Source of the DNA: Anaeramoeba ignava
Lineage: Eukaryota > Metamonada > Anaeramoebidae
Length of the DNA stretch: 64,000 nucleotides
NCBI GenBank assembly: GCA_028826165.1
Contig: JAPDFW010000079.1
Coordinates: 234,001-298,000, forward strand
Reading direction: 5' to 3'
Notes under the pieces: model-generated
Database searches by the model: none
The model's input: only the letters and a program-made list of their open reading frames with translations
What the model was told of the DNA's origin: nothing
Made by a program: the position numbers and the translations under genes
In this document: piece by piece, positions 1 through 11,683 of the stretch
How the letters are laid out: every line of letters starts with the position of its first letter
Position numbering within the stretch: the first letter of the stretch is position 1

Positions 1-1
1 A

Positions 2-607
2 AATGGAGAAATAATTGAAGCTCATAAATTAATATTGAGATTTAGATTAAAAAAAGATGAATTAATTGATGAAATTCAAGAAATTATTTCAAATAAATCA
101 ATTAAAGAATCAAATCAAATATTTGAAATGATTTATTCAAACAGAATCATAAATCTACAATTATATTCTGAAATTCAAGAATTATTACAAGATAAAATGA
201 TAAATGAAACAATGAACAGAGTTTATTTAAATGAAAATGAAAAAGATTTTATAATTGAAAGAAAAGAAAAACAATATAAATTTCCAAAGTTAATATTAAT
301 AATGAGAAGTGAATTATATCGAGGAATGTTTTTATCTGTAACAAATGATACTTCAAATAAAGTTACAGATTATAGTGAATTAAGTGAAGAATCATTTCAG
401 ATATTTGAATATTGGATTTATTCAAATCAAATTAAAGAAGGAATTGAAATTACAAAAAAAATTATAAAAGAAATTGAAACAAAAATTGATTATTTTCAAT
501 TAAATCGAACAAATCCAAATTTATTAGATTTATTAATTAACAAATTTAATCACGAAAAAGAAAAGAAAAAAAGTCAAAAGAAGAAAGAAAAATGTTTAAT
601 TTTCTAA
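2..607 (+). CDS. RCC1-BTB protein, C-terminal part (5' end outside window)
   Basis: The open frame enters from the left edge and ends at TAA 605-607. It encodes the BTB half of an RCC1-BTB protein: a first BTB-like strand-helix block (NGEIIEAHKLIL) followed by the second module with FIIERKEKQYKFPKLILIMR. Nucleotide sequence and predicted protein are almost identical to the 3' third of the next gene (about 1930-2536), including the first bases of the 3' UTR, so this is the neighbour of a recent tandem duplication. RCC1 repeats should lie upstream of the window. BTB domains usually mediate oligomerisation or Cullin-3 binding; no specific role can be read here. Confidence 0.85.
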   Translation, partial: NGEIIEAHKLILRFRLKKDELIDEIQEIISNKSIKESNQIFEMIYSNRIINLQLYSEIQELLQDKMINETMNRVYLNENEKDFIIERKEKQYKFPKLILIMRSELYRGMFLSVTNDTSNKVTDYSELSEESFQIFEYWIYSNQIKEGIEITKKIIKEIETKIDYFQLNRTNPNLLDLLINKFNHEKEKKKSQKKKEKCLIF

Positions 608-733
608 ATTTAAAAAATGAATTAAAAAAAGAAAGAAAGAAATTTAATTTTTAATTTTTATTAAAAGAAAAAGAGAAAAAAAATTTTTTTTTCATTCTCT
701 TTTTTTCATTTTTTTTATTTTATTTTTAAAAAA

Positions 734-2536
734 ATGAGTTTTAATTCAAAAGTAAAAAATGAAGTTTGGTTTTTTGGTTTAGATAAAAAATTTGATTTAT
801 TCTCATATAGAGAAGATATTCCAGAACCAATACATGCTAAAATTGGGAATCATTTTCAAATTAAACAAATTTCAACAGGTTATTTTTCAACAATTTTCCT
901 TTTTGAAGACGGAAGAGCAATAGAATATATAAATACAAAAGATGACTATAGAAGACCAGAGTCTGAAGTAGTTAAAATTGAAAATTTGAAAAAAGTAACT
1001 TCAAGTTATGAAATTGAAGCTATTTTAACTTATGAAGGAAAAGCACTTGCAAAAGGAAACAATATTAATCCAAAAAAATTGCATTTATTTCTTAATCTTT
1101 CTTCATTAATTGAAGATAAAAATGATAGAATAATTGAAGATATTGTTTGCGGAAGAGATTCAATTTACTTATTAACTTCAAATCAAAATGCTTATGGATT
1201 TGGTTCTAATAAATATGGTCAACTTAATTTTGATTATAAAGCACTTGAAAAAGCAGAAGAACCAATTTTAATGATGAAAAATGTTTCTAAAATATTTTCA
1301 GGAGGTAATTCATCTTCTGTTTTTCTTTTAAATTCAAATCAAGAATTATTTGGATGCGGAAGAAATGATTATGGTATACTTGGATTAGGAGAATTAAGAA
1401 GAGAAGAAAAAGAAATTGATAAATTAACCAAAATCCAAAATATTCCAAAAGGCAAAATAATTGATATCCAATCTGGTTTTGTTCATTCAATAATGTTGAT
1501 TGAAATCACAGAAGGAAATCAAAATCCAAAAAGAAAAGTTTATTCAACTGGAGATACTGAATATAATGGACTTGACAAAGATGGGCATACTTATGAATTT
1601 ACTGAAATCAAATCACCTTTATTTGAAAATGATAATATTGTTGAAATTGCAGTTGGTGGGCATCAAACATTAATTATTACATCACTTGGAAAACTTATTG
1701 GATTTGGTCATAATGATAATGGTGAATTAGGAACTACTAAAAAATATTCTTATCCAAAACCAACTTTAATTCAAATTCCTGTTCGTTATCGAGATACTTT
1801 CAACTATCATGTTTCTTGTGGCTATAGAAGATCAATTTATTATTATTCTCCTTCTTTTCCAAATCTTGAAGAAGATTTGATAAAACTATTTAGAAGAAAA
1901 GAATTTTGTGATATTTCATTTAAAACCAAAAATGGAGAAATAATCAAAGCTCATAAATTAATATTGAGATTTAGATTAAAAAGAGATGAATTAATTGATG
2001 AAATTCAAGAAATTATTTCAAATAAATCAATTAAAGAATCAAATCAAATATTTGAAATGATTTATTCAAACAGAATCATAAATCCACAATTATATTTTGA
2101 AATTCAAGAACTATTACAAGATAAAATGATAAATGAAACAATGAACAGAGTTTATTTAAATGAAAATGAAAAAGATTTTATAATTGAAAGAAAAGAAAAA
2201 CAATATAAATTTCCAAAGTTAATATTAATAATGAGAAGTGAATTATATCGAGGAATGTTTTTATCTGTAACAAATGATACTTCAAATAAAGTTACAGATT
2301 ATAGTGAATTAAGTGAAGAATCATTTGAAATATTTGAATATTGGATTTATTCAAATCAAATTAAAGAAGGAATTGAAATTACAAAAAAAATTATAAAAGA
2401 AATTGAAACAAAAATTGATTATTTTCAATTAAATCGAACAAATCCAAATTTATTAGATTTATTAATTAACAAATTTAATCAAGAAAAAGAAAAGAAAAAA
2501 AGCCAAAAGAAGAAAGAAAAATGTTTAATTTTCTAA
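734..2536 (+). CDS. RCC1-repeat / BTB domain protein
   Basis: Intronless 600-residue protein. Residues about 40-370 carry RCC1-type blades with recurrent GxGSNxYGQL and FGxGxNDxGxLG patterns, which should form a beta-propeller. Residues about 376-600 form a BTB region in two blocks (DISFKTKNGEIIKAHKLIL, then KQYKFPKLILIMRSELYRGMF), ending in a Lys-rich tail. Propeller-BTB fusions are known as candidate substrate adaptors or signalling scaffolds; that role is inferred. It is one of five family members here (also 2-607, 27851-29608, 32312-34066, 34502-36279). The start is the first ATG after a T-rich leader containing CATTTTTTT. It converges on the DUF3228-like gene 66 bp downstream. Confidence 0.88.
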   Translation: MSFNSKVKNEVWFFGLDKKFDLFSYREDIPEPIHAKIGNHFQIKQISTGYFSTIFLFEDGRAIEYINTKDDYRRPESEVVKIENLKKVTSSYEIEAILTYEGKALAKGNNINPKKLHLFLNLSSLIEDKNDRIIEDIVCGRDSIYLLTSNQNAYGFGSNKYGQLNFDYKALEKAEEPILMMKNVSKIFSGGNSSSVFLLNSNQELFGCGRNDYGILGLGELRREEKEIDKLTKIQNIPKGKIIDIQSGFVHSIMLIEITEGNQNPKRKVYSTGDTEYNGLDKDGHTYEFTEIKSPLFENDNIVEIAVGGHQTLIITSLGKLIGFGHNDNGELGTTKKYSYPKPTLIQIPVRYRDTFNYHVSCGYRRSIYYYSPSFPNLEEDLIKLFRRKEFCDISFKTKNGEIIKAHKLILRFRLKRDELIDEIQEIISNKSIKESNQIFEMIYSNRIINPQLYFEIQELLQDKMINETMNRVYLNENEKDFIIERKEKQYKFPKLILIMRSELYRGMFLSVTNDTSNKVTDYSELSEESFEIFEYWIYSNQIKEGIEITKKIIKEIETKIDYFQLNRTNPNLLDLLINKFNQEKEKKKSQKKKEKCLIF

Positions 2537-2602
2537 ATTTAAAAAATCAATTAAAAAAAGAAAGAAATTTAATTTTTATTTTTTATTTTTTTAACTAATT
2601 AA

Positions 2603-3208
2603 TTAATTAATTATCGCATGATTTTTCCAGTATTTAACAGAATCCAAATATTTCTCTCTTGATAACTTAATTCCACTTCCACCTTCATCTTTTCCTAAAG
2701 AATTTCTCATCATAGTAATTGGAGACATTGGTAATTCAAAATCTTCATTTTGAGCTTTAATTGCAACAACAAACCATTCAAAAGAATCAAAATCATTATT
2801 CATTTCAACACCCATTGAAATATTTTCTGATTTGACTTGTTCTTTGGAATAAAGAATAAGATCCAAAAATTTTGCTTGTGGAATTTCTTCAAGTTTTTCT
2901 TTTGGAAACCATCGAACTAAAACTGGAAGTTCTTTATCAGTTCTTGCTAAATAATCTGTTTTTAATAAATGACTATTTGATTCATTGATTTCAATTGCTC
3001 CAACTTGTGCTCCAACAAAATTTTCAATAAAAATATGTTTGCAAAATGGAGCATAACCTTCTTTTAATAAATTTTCTTTATTTTCTTTTGATTTTTCCAC
3101 TTTTTCATTAATTTCTTTAATAAATTTTTCTGTATCATAATTAATTTGAGTTCCAATATAATTTGGATTATTAAATTGTCTTAAAACAAAATTTTCTAAA
3201 CCAATCAT
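2603..3208 (-). CDS. DUF3228-family protein
   Basis: Intronless 201-residue protein. The start is IGLENFVLRQFNNPNY, and the later blocks GYAPFCKHIF, LPVLVRWFP, AKFLDLILYSKEQ, IKAQNEDFELPMSPITMMRN and KDEGGSGIKLSREKYL match, as far as I recall, the DUF3228 family found in bacteria and scattered eukaryotes. No biochemical role is established to my knowledge, and no signal peptide or membrane segment is visible. It shares a 126-bp divergent upstream region with MCM2. A bacterial origin followed by transfer is possible, but base composition is the same as in its neighbours. Confidence 0.72.
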   Translation of the reverse strand: MIGLENFVLRQFNNPNYIGTQINYDTEKFIKEINEKVEKSKENKENLLKEGYAPFCKHIFIENFVGAQVGAIEINESNSHLLKTDYLARTDKELPVLVRWFPKEKLEEIPQAKFLDLILYSKEQVKSENISMGVEMNNDFDSFEWFVVAIKAQNEDFELPMSPITMMRNSLGKDEGGSGIKLSREKYLDSVKYWKNHAIIN

Positions 3209-3334
3209 AATAATAATAAATTTTTTTTTTTTAATTTAATAAGAAAGAAAAAAATGAAAAAAAAAACCGTTAAAAAAAAATTAAATTTTTATTTTTTATT
3301 TTTATTTTTTAATTTTTATTTTTTAAACAAAAAT
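3209..3334. promoter_or_regulatory. Divergent upstream region of the DUF3228-like gene and MCM2
   Basis: These 126 bp separate the two divergent start codons. They are A/T-rich with poly-A then poly-T tracts (GAAAGAAAAAAATGAAAA on the plus strand). No TATA-like element is distinctive against the background. A shared bidirectional promoter is inferred from the spacing. Confidence 0.45.
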
Positions 3335-6300
3335 ATGTCAGAAAATCCAAATAAAAAAATTAAAAATAAAAAATCAAAATCAAAAAAACAAAAATCAAAA
3401 GAAGATAAATCAAAAGAAGAGAAGAAATCATTTCTTGAAAAAATTCATGAAAAACCTCCAATTAATCCACAACCAAAAGAGGAAGAAATTCAACAAGAAA
3501 CAAGAACATTTCAAGAAGAACAATCTTCAGATTTTAACGAATTTATTTCTGATATTGAAGAACCTGAATTAAAGCAAATTGATGAAGGAAGTGATAGTGT
3601 TGATGATTTATTTGGTGAAAATCAAGATGAAGATTATGAATCAAATGATGAACTCGATCATTATGATTTAAATGAAGTTGATGATACTGAATATCCTAAT
3701 TTACCAATTTACCAAAGACATCAAATTGAGATGGATTTAGAAAATAAAGAAGAAAAACCAAAATCCAAAAAATCCAAAAAATCAAAATCACAATCACAAT
3801 CAAATTCAAATTCAAATTCAAATTCAAAATCAAAATCAAAATCACAATCAAATTCAAATTCAAAATCAAAATCAAAATCAAAATTAAAATTAAAATTACA
3901 AAAAGAAATCAAAAAACCAAATTCTATACTTAATTTAGGATTTATCCAATCAACAGAAACAGAATTACCTTCTCGTAAACAATGAAAAATATATTTATGA
4001 ATTAAATATTATTTATAAATTAAATATTATTTATAAATTAAATATTATTTTTGAATTAAATATTATATATAAATTAAATATTATTTTTGAATTAAATATT
4101 ATTTTTGAATTAAATATTATTTTTGAATTAAATATTATTTATAAATTAAATATTATTTTTAAATTAAATATTATTTATAAATTAAATATTATTTATAAAT
4201 TAAATATTATTTATAAATTAAATATTATTTATAAATTAAATATTATTTATGAATTAAATATTATATATAAATTAAATATTATATATAAATTAAATATTAT
4301 TTTTGAATTAAATATTATTTTTAAATTAAATATTATATATAAATTAAATATTATTTATAAATTAAATATTATATATAAATTAAATATTATTTATAAATTA
4401 AATATTATTTCTAAATTAAATATTATATATAAATTAAATATTATTTATAAATTAAATATTATTTTTAAATTAAATATTATATATAAATTAAATATTATAT
4501 ATAAATTAAATATTATTTATAAATTAAATATTATTTTTAAATTAAATATTATTTATAAATTAAATATTATATATAAATTAAATATTATTTTTGAATTAAA
4601 TATTATTTTTGAATTAAATATTATTTATAAATTAAATATTATTTATAAATTAAATATTATATATAAATTAAATATTATATATAAATTAAATATTATTTAT
4701 AAATTAAATATTATTTTTAAATTAAATATTATTTATAAATTAAATATTATTTATAAATTAAATATTATATATAAATTAAATATTATTTCCAAATTAAATA
4801 TTATATATAAATTAAATATTATTTATGAATTAAATATTATTTCTAAATTAAATATTATTTTTGAATTAAATATTATTTTTGAATTAAATATTATTTATAA
4901 ATTAAATATTATTTATAAATTAAATATTATATATAAATTAAATATTATATATAAATTAAATATTATATATAAATTAAATATTATATATAAATTAAATATT
5001 ATATATAAATTAAATATTATTTTTAAATTAAATATTATATATAAATTAAATATTATTTATAAATTAAATATTATTTCTAAATTAAATATTATTTATAAAT
5101 TAAATATTATATATAAATTAAATATTATTTATAAATTAAATATTATTTATAAATTAAATATTATTATAAATTAAATATTATTTATAAATTAAATATTATT
5201 TATAAATTAAATATTATTTATAAATTAAATATTATATATAAATTAAATATTATTTATAAATTAAATATTATTTATAAATTAAATATTATATATAAATTAA
5301 ATATTATTTATAAATTAAATATTATTTATAAATTAAATATTATATATAAATTAAATATTATATATAAATTAAATATTATTTATAAATTAAATATTATATA
5401 TATAAATTAAATATTATATATAAATTAAATATTATTTATAAATTAAATATTATATATAAATTAAATATTATATATAAATTAAATATTATATATAAATTAA
5501 ATATTATTTATAAATTAAATATTATTTATAAATTAAATATTATATATAAATTAAATATTATTTATAAATTAAATATTATTTATAAATTAAATATTATATA
5601 TAAATTAAATATTATTTTTGAATTAAATATTATTTTTGAATTAAATATTATTTATAAATTAAATATTATTTATAAATTAAATATTATTTATAAATTAAAT
5701 ATTATTTATAAATTAAATATTATTTATGAATTAAATATTATATATAAATTAAATATTATTTATAAATTAAATATTATATATAAATTAAATATTATTTATA
5801 AATTAAATATTATATATAAATTAAATATTATTTATAAATTAAATATTATTTATAAATTAAATATTATTTATAAATTAAATATTATTATAAATTAAATATT
5901 ATTTTTGAATTAAATATTATTTTTGAATTAAATATTATTATAAATTTTGTTTGTAAATATAGTTGATGATTTAGATTTTGATGCAATAGATATTTCACTT
6001 TTAAGAAAATGGAGAACAAATCCAGAAATCAAAAGAGAAATCTCAAAAAGATTCCACAATTTCCTTGTTGGATTCAGTGATGAAAATGGAAAATTAACAT
6101 ATGTAGAAAAAATCAAAGTAGCAGGTTCACAAAATGAGGAAAGTTTAGTAATAAATTATTCAGATCTATCAATTAAAGAACCCAAATTAGCAATGTGGGT
6201 TGCAGATTCGCCAATGGAAATATTACCCATTTTTGATGAAGCAGCTTACAAAGTTTTTTTGGAAATGTTTGAATCTTATGAACAAATTCAACCTGAAGTT

Positions 6301-8413
6301 CATGTTCGAATTTCTGATTTCCCACTTCATGATTCTTTAAGAGATCTTAGACAACATCATTTGAATACTTTAATAAAAGTGACAGGTGTTGTTACAAGAA
6401 GAACAAATGTGTTTCCTCAATTAAAAAAAGTCAAATTTGTTTGTCCTCATTGCAATTCAACAATTGGTCCTTTTGTTCAAAATTCTTTATCAGAAATCAA
6501 AGTTTCTTCTTGTCCTGTTTGTTCAAAAAAAGGACCGTTTAGAATTTTGGAAGATGAAACAATTTATCGCAATTTCCAAAAAATTTCTCTTCAAGAAAGT
6601 CCTGGAACTGTTAGTGCTGGAAGATTACCTCGAACTAAAGAAGTGATATTATTGAATGATTTAATTGATTCAGCAAAACCAGGAGAAGAAATTGTAATAA
6701 TTTTTTATTTTAATTTTAATTCAAATTTTTTATTTTAATTTAAATATTTTAATTTGAATATTTTAATTTGAATATTTTAATTTAAATATTTTAATTTGAA
6801 TATTTTAATTTGAATATTTTAATTTAAATATTTTAATTTGAATATTTTAATTGTATTTAGGAAGTTACTGGTGTTTATCGTCACTCTTTCCAAACTTCTC
6901 TAAATTCCCAAAATGGTTTCCCTGTTTTTGCTACTGTTATAGAAGCAAACTTCATTGTTAATAAAGAAGATTCATTCGAATCTTTCAATCTTTCTCATGA
7001 AGATATTAATGAAATTAAAAAATTATCAAAAGATCCAAAAATTAGAGAAAGAGTAAAAAATATAAATTAAATTAATATAAATTAAATTAAAATTAAAATT
7101 AAAATAATTTAAATTAAATAAAAAAGATTATCAGTTCAATCGCTCCTTCAATTTATGGATTAAAACACATGAAAACAGCCATTGCAATGGCACTTTTTGG
7201 AGGAGAACCAAAATTAATCGGAAACAAACATAGAATTCGAGGAGATCTTAATGTTCTTCTTCTTGGAGATCCAAGTATGAGCAAAAGTCAAATCCTGAAA
7301 TATGTTGAAAAAACAGCACATAGAGCAGTATTCACATCAGGAAAAGGAGCCTCTGGAGTGGGGCTAACATATTCAGTCAGGCGAGACTCGACAACAGGCG
7401 AATGGACACTTGAAGGTGGAGCTTTTGTTCTTGCAGATCAAGGGTTTTGTCTGATTGATGAATTTGACAAAATGAATGATCACGACCGCACAAGTATCCA
7501 TGAGACAATGGAACAACAAAGTATCTCAGTTTCCAAAGCAGGAATTGTGACTACTTTAAGAGCAAGATGCTCTGTGGTTGCTGCAGCAAATCCAATCCGA
7601 GGAAAATATGATCCATCTTTAACATTTTCTCAAAACGTCGATCTAAGTGATCCAATTCTATCTAGATTCGATATCTTATGTGTAGTGCGAGACACAGTGG
7701 ATCCGATTTATGATGAGAAACTTGCTAAATTTGTTGTTGAAAGTCATGTCAAAAGTCATCCTAATTCACGAGCAATGGAACAATATGAAAAGGAGAACGC
7801 AAATGAAGCTCAATTTGATGAAGGCGGAATTGAATTGATTCCGCAAAGTTTATTAAAAAAATACATACTTTACGCAAAGAAAAATATTCATCCTCAATTG
7901 ACTAACATTGATGAAGACAAGATCAAAAAATTATATTCAGATCTTCGAAGTGAATCAGCTGTCACTGGTTCAATTCCAATCACAGTCAGATATATTGAGT
8001 CATTGATTCGAATGGCAGAATCAGTTGCCAAAATGCATTTGAGAGATTATGTCAGAGAAGATGATTTGAATTTCGCAATTAAAATCATGCTTGAAAGTTT
8101 TATTTCAACTCAAAAATTTTCTGTAATGAAAACACTTAGAAACAGAATGAACAAATATTTAATGTATAAACAAGACTCAAATGAACTGCTCTTTTATTTG
8201 CTCCAAAGTCTTGTTAAAGAAAAGATTGATTATCTTAAACTTCGTCATCAAATTGATGCTCCTGAAGTTGTTGAAGTTGATCAAGAAGAATTTGAAATGA
8301 AAGCAAAAAATATGAATTTGATTCATTTTTCTAGTTTTTATTCTTCTTCTTATTTTGTTGCTAATCATTTTACTTTGGATAAGAAAAATGGAATTATTTC
8401 AAAGAAATTTTAA
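3335..8413 (+). CDS. MCM2: MCM2, replicative helicase subunit
   Basis: Four exons: 3335-3974, 5963-6693, 6861-7052, 7127-8413. Phases are 1, 0, 0 and the sum is 950 codons. I chose the ATG at 3335 because the frame upstream of it, back to 3254, encodes only Phe/Lys-rich leader. Residues 1-210 are a Ser/Lys-rich acidic tail with the MCM2-like stretch DDLFGENQDEDY. Exon 2 holds the N-terminal domain with a C4 zinc finger (CPHC..CPVC). Exon 4 has Walker A GDPSMSKSQ (the usual form is GDPGTAKSQ), Walker B LIDEFDKMND and arginine finger SRFDILCVV, and ends FxxNHFTLDKKNGIISKKF. MCM2 is one of the six subunits of the nuclear MCM2-7 helicase. Intron 1 (1,988 bp) is almost entirely an 18-bp tandem array; introns 2 and 3 are 167 and 74 bp. 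Confidence 0.93.
3975..5962 (+). repeat. MCM2 intron 1: 18-bp tandem array
   Basis: Donor GTAAAC at 3975 and acceptor ATATAG ending at 5962. Between about 3986 and 5945 the intron is a near-uninterrupted array of an 18-bp unit of the type AAATTAAATATTATTTAT, roughly 109 copies. The variable part is the TTTATA / ATATATA / TTTTTGA segment. The sense strand has practically no AG or GT inside the array. The coding evidence on both sides (acidic MCM2 tail before, MCM2 N-domain after, compatible phase 1) shows that this is intronic and not intergenic. Confidence 0.88.
6694..6860 (+). repeat. MCM2 intron 2: short AT repeat
   Basis: GTAATA donor and ATTTAG acceptor. From about 6737 to 6850 it consists of an imperfect 14-bp unit (AATATTTTAATTTG with a TTTA variant). 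This is a smaller version of the array-type introns in this window. Confidence 0.8.
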
Positions 8414-8509
8414 TGAGAACTTTTTTTTTTTTTAAAAGAAAAAAAAGAAAAAAAAGAAAAATTCAAAAGAAAAAAAAAATTTTTTTTGTTTTTGGGATTT
8501 TTAAGAAAT

Positions 8510-11500
8510 TTAAAGTTTGTTTTCATTATCAATTCCGTTATCATTTTCATTATCATTTTCTTTTACATCATAAGAAATTTTAGAATATTTTGAATCATCA
8601 TCATCATTTTTATATTGAGAAGGTTGATGAGAACGAGCAATAATTCCTCCAATTCCATCATCTTTTAATAAATCTGGAAAGAAAATATAACCACAAATAA
8701 CAGCAATAAAAGCCAAAACAAACACCAATAATTCCACTAAAATCAAATCAAATTTTAATTTTAATTTTAATTTTAATTTTAATTTTAAATTTAATTACAT
8801 AATCATTAAAAATTGATAATTTTGACCAGAAGCAACAGCTAATTTATTTTTTTAAATTAAAACAAAAAAAGGATTAATTTGAACAAAAATTTTAATTTAA
8901 TCAAATTTTTTATACCAAAACTTGAAGCATAAACAACTAATAATCCTCTACCAACAAAAGATTTTAAAAAACCATATTGAAGAAAGAAATATGGGAATTT
9001 TGTAAGAAGTGAAGCAGCAATTGCAGTTAATCCAAAAACACTTTTTTTAATCATTAATTTTATATTTAAATTTATATTTAATTTTATAAATAATTTTATA
9101 AATAATTTTATAAATAATTTTATAAATAATTTTATAAATAATTTTATAAATAATTTTATAAATAATTTTATAAATAATTTTATAATTAATTTTATATTTA
9201 ATTTTATAAATAATTTTATAATTAATTTTATATTTAATTTTATAATTAATTTTATAATTAATTTTATAAATAATTTTATAAATAATTTTATAATTAATTT
9301 TATATTTAATTTTATAATTAATTTTATAATTAATTTTATAATTAATTTTATATTTAATTTTATAAATAATTTTATATTTAATTTTATATTTAATTTTATA
9401 AATAATTTTATAATTAATTTTATAATTAATTTTTATATTTAATTTTATAAATAATTTTATAATTAATTTTATAAATAATTTTATATATAATTTTATAAAT
9501 AATTTTATAATTAATTTTATAAATAATTTTTATAAATAATTTTATAAATAATTTTATAAATAATTTTATAAATAATTTTATAAATAATTTTATATTTAAT
9601 TTTATATATAATTTTATAAATAATTTTATAAATAATTTTATAATTAATTTTATAATTAATTTTATAATTAATTTTATAAATAATTTTATATTTAATTTTA
9701 TATTTAATTTTATAAATAATTTTATAAATAATTTTTATAATTAATTTTATAATTAATTTTATATTTAATTTTATATATAATTTTTTATAATAAATTTTAT
9801 ATATAATTTTTATTTACTTAATTTTATAAATAATTTTTATAATTAATTTTGTAAATAATTTTGTAAATAATTTTATAAATAATTTTATAAATAATTTTAT
9901 AAATAATTTTTTATATAATTTTATATATAATTTTTATATTTAATTTTTATATATAATTTTATAAATAATTTTATAAATAATTTTATATTTAATTTTATAA
10001 ATAATTTTATAAATAACTTTTATAAATAAATTTTATAAATAATTTTATAAATAATTTTATATTTAATTTTATATTTAATTTTATATTTAATTTTATATTT
10101 AATTTTATATTTAATTTTATATTTAATTTTATAATTAATTTTATAATATATTTTATAATTAATTTTATAAATAATTTAATATTTAATTTTATAAATAAAA
10201 TATTTTAATAAATATTTTTATAATTAATTTTATAAATAATTTTATATTTAATTTTATAATTAATTTTATAATTAATTTTATTAATAATTTTATAAATAAT
10301 TTTATAAATAATTTTATAAATAATTTTATATATAATTTTATAAATAATTTTTATAAATAATTTTATTAATAATTTTATAAAATAATTTTATAAATAATTT
10401 TATATATAATTTTATAAATAATTTTATATATTTTTTTATATAAATTTTATATAATTTTATAAATAATTTTATAAATAATTTTTTATAAATAATTTTATAA
10501 ATAATTTTATATTTAATTTTATAATTAATTTTTATATTTAATTTTATATTTAATTTTATATTTAATTTTATATTTAATTTAATAAATAATTTTATAAATA
10601 ATTTTTATAAATAATTTTATAAATAATTTTATAAATAATTTTATAATTAATTTTATAAATAATTTTATATTTAATTTTATAAATAATTTTATAATTAATT
10701 TTATAAATAATTTTATAAATAATTTTATATATAATTTTATAATTAATTTTATAAAATAATTTAATATTTAATTTTATAAATAATTTTATAAATAATTTTA
10801 TATTTAATTTTAGTAATAATTTTATAAATAATTTTATAAATAATTTTATAAATAATTTTATAAATAATTTTATAAATAATTTTAATAAATAATTTTATAA
10901 ATAATTTTATATATAATTTTATAAATAATTTTATAAATAATTTTATAAATAATTTTATATTTAATTTTTATATATAATTTTATATTTAATTTTATATATA
11001 ATTTTATAAATAATTTTATAAATAATTTAATAAATAATTTTATATATAATTTTTATAAAATAATTTTATATTTAATTTTATAAATAATTTTATATATAAT
11101 TTTATAAATAATTTTATAAATAATTTTATAAATAAATTATAAATAATTTTATAAATAATTTTATAAATAATTTTATATTTAATTTTATATTTAATTTTAT
11201 ATATAATTTTATAAATAATTTTATAAATAATTTAATAAATAATTTTATATATAATTTTATAAATAATTTTATATTTAATTTTATAAATAATTTTATAAAT
11301 AATTTTATAAATAATTTTATAATTAATTTTATAAATAATTTTATAATTAATTTTATATATAATTTTATAATAATAAAATGTACGTTGCAAAAAAAGCTAA
11401 AAAAAATTGATCTAGAGTTATTTGTCCATTTGATTCATTAAACATAATTGCTATAGAAGAAACAACGAGTGTAACTAAAATTGCAATAAGAGAGATATTT

Positions 11501-11538
11501 AAGATAATTCGAATTAAAAAATTTTTATCAGTTGGCAT
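8510..11538 (-). CDS. TVP15 / COPI-associated-like small membrane protein
   Basis: Spliced minus-strand gene. Exon 1 is 11384-11538 (MPTDKNFLIRIILNIS...) and exon 2 is 8916-9040 (VFGLTAIAAS...YGFLKSFVGRGLLVVYASSF). A short exon 3 starts at 8838, and exon 4 is 8510-8736 (VELLVFVLAFIAVICGY... then an acidic Asp/Asn tail). Four hydrophobic segments are visible, and LKSFVGRGLL resembles the conserved motif of the COPI-associated/TVP15 family of Golgi vesicle proteins. That assignment is from memory of the family. Exon 3 is uncertain. With donor at 8798 it is 40 nt and reads ASGQNYQFLMI, but the frame is then off by one; with donor GTCAAA at 8826 it is a 12-nt exon and all exons sum to 173 codons. 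It converges on MCM2 with 96 bp between the stops. Confidence 0.55.
9041..11383 (-). repeat. TVP15-like gene intron 1: 12-bp tandem array
   Basis: On the sense (minus) strand it has donor GTACAT at 11383 and acceptor AAAAAG ending at 9041. Almost all of the 2,343 bp is an array of a 12-bp unit, on the plus strand ATTTTATAAATA with ATAATTA and ATATTTA variants and occasional 1-bp slippage. Sense-strand AG and GT are essentially missing inside it. The same unit family fills intron 1 of the BEACH gene at 58240-59535. Confidence 0.85.
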
Positions 11539-11683
11539 TTAATTTAATTCAATTTAATGATTTTAATTTTTATTTTATTTTTGAAAGGAAAAGTGAAAAA
11601 AATGAAAAATTATTTTTTGAATTTTTTTTTCATTTTTTTTTTGTTATTTTTATTGTTATTTTTAATTCGCTTTTATTCAGAAT
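11539..11683. promoter_or_regulatory. Divergent upstream region of TVP15-like and 5-phosphatase genes
   Basis: 145 bp between divergent start codons. It contains GAAAAAAATGAAAAAT on one side and TTTTTTTCATTTTTTTTT on the other, so each gene has a CATTTTT-type tract upstream of its start, a pattern shared by most genes here. Confidence 0.4.

Noticed and set aside
3254-3334. Upstream ATG at 3254 as MCM2 start
   Set aside because: The 27 residues before 3335 are Lys/Phe/Leu runs typical of translated AT-rich leader; the ATG at 3335 gives a sensible N-tail (MSENPNKK).
3986-5945. Possible CRISPR array
   Set aside because: Units are contiguous with no unique spacers, the genome is eukaryotic, and the block is an intron.
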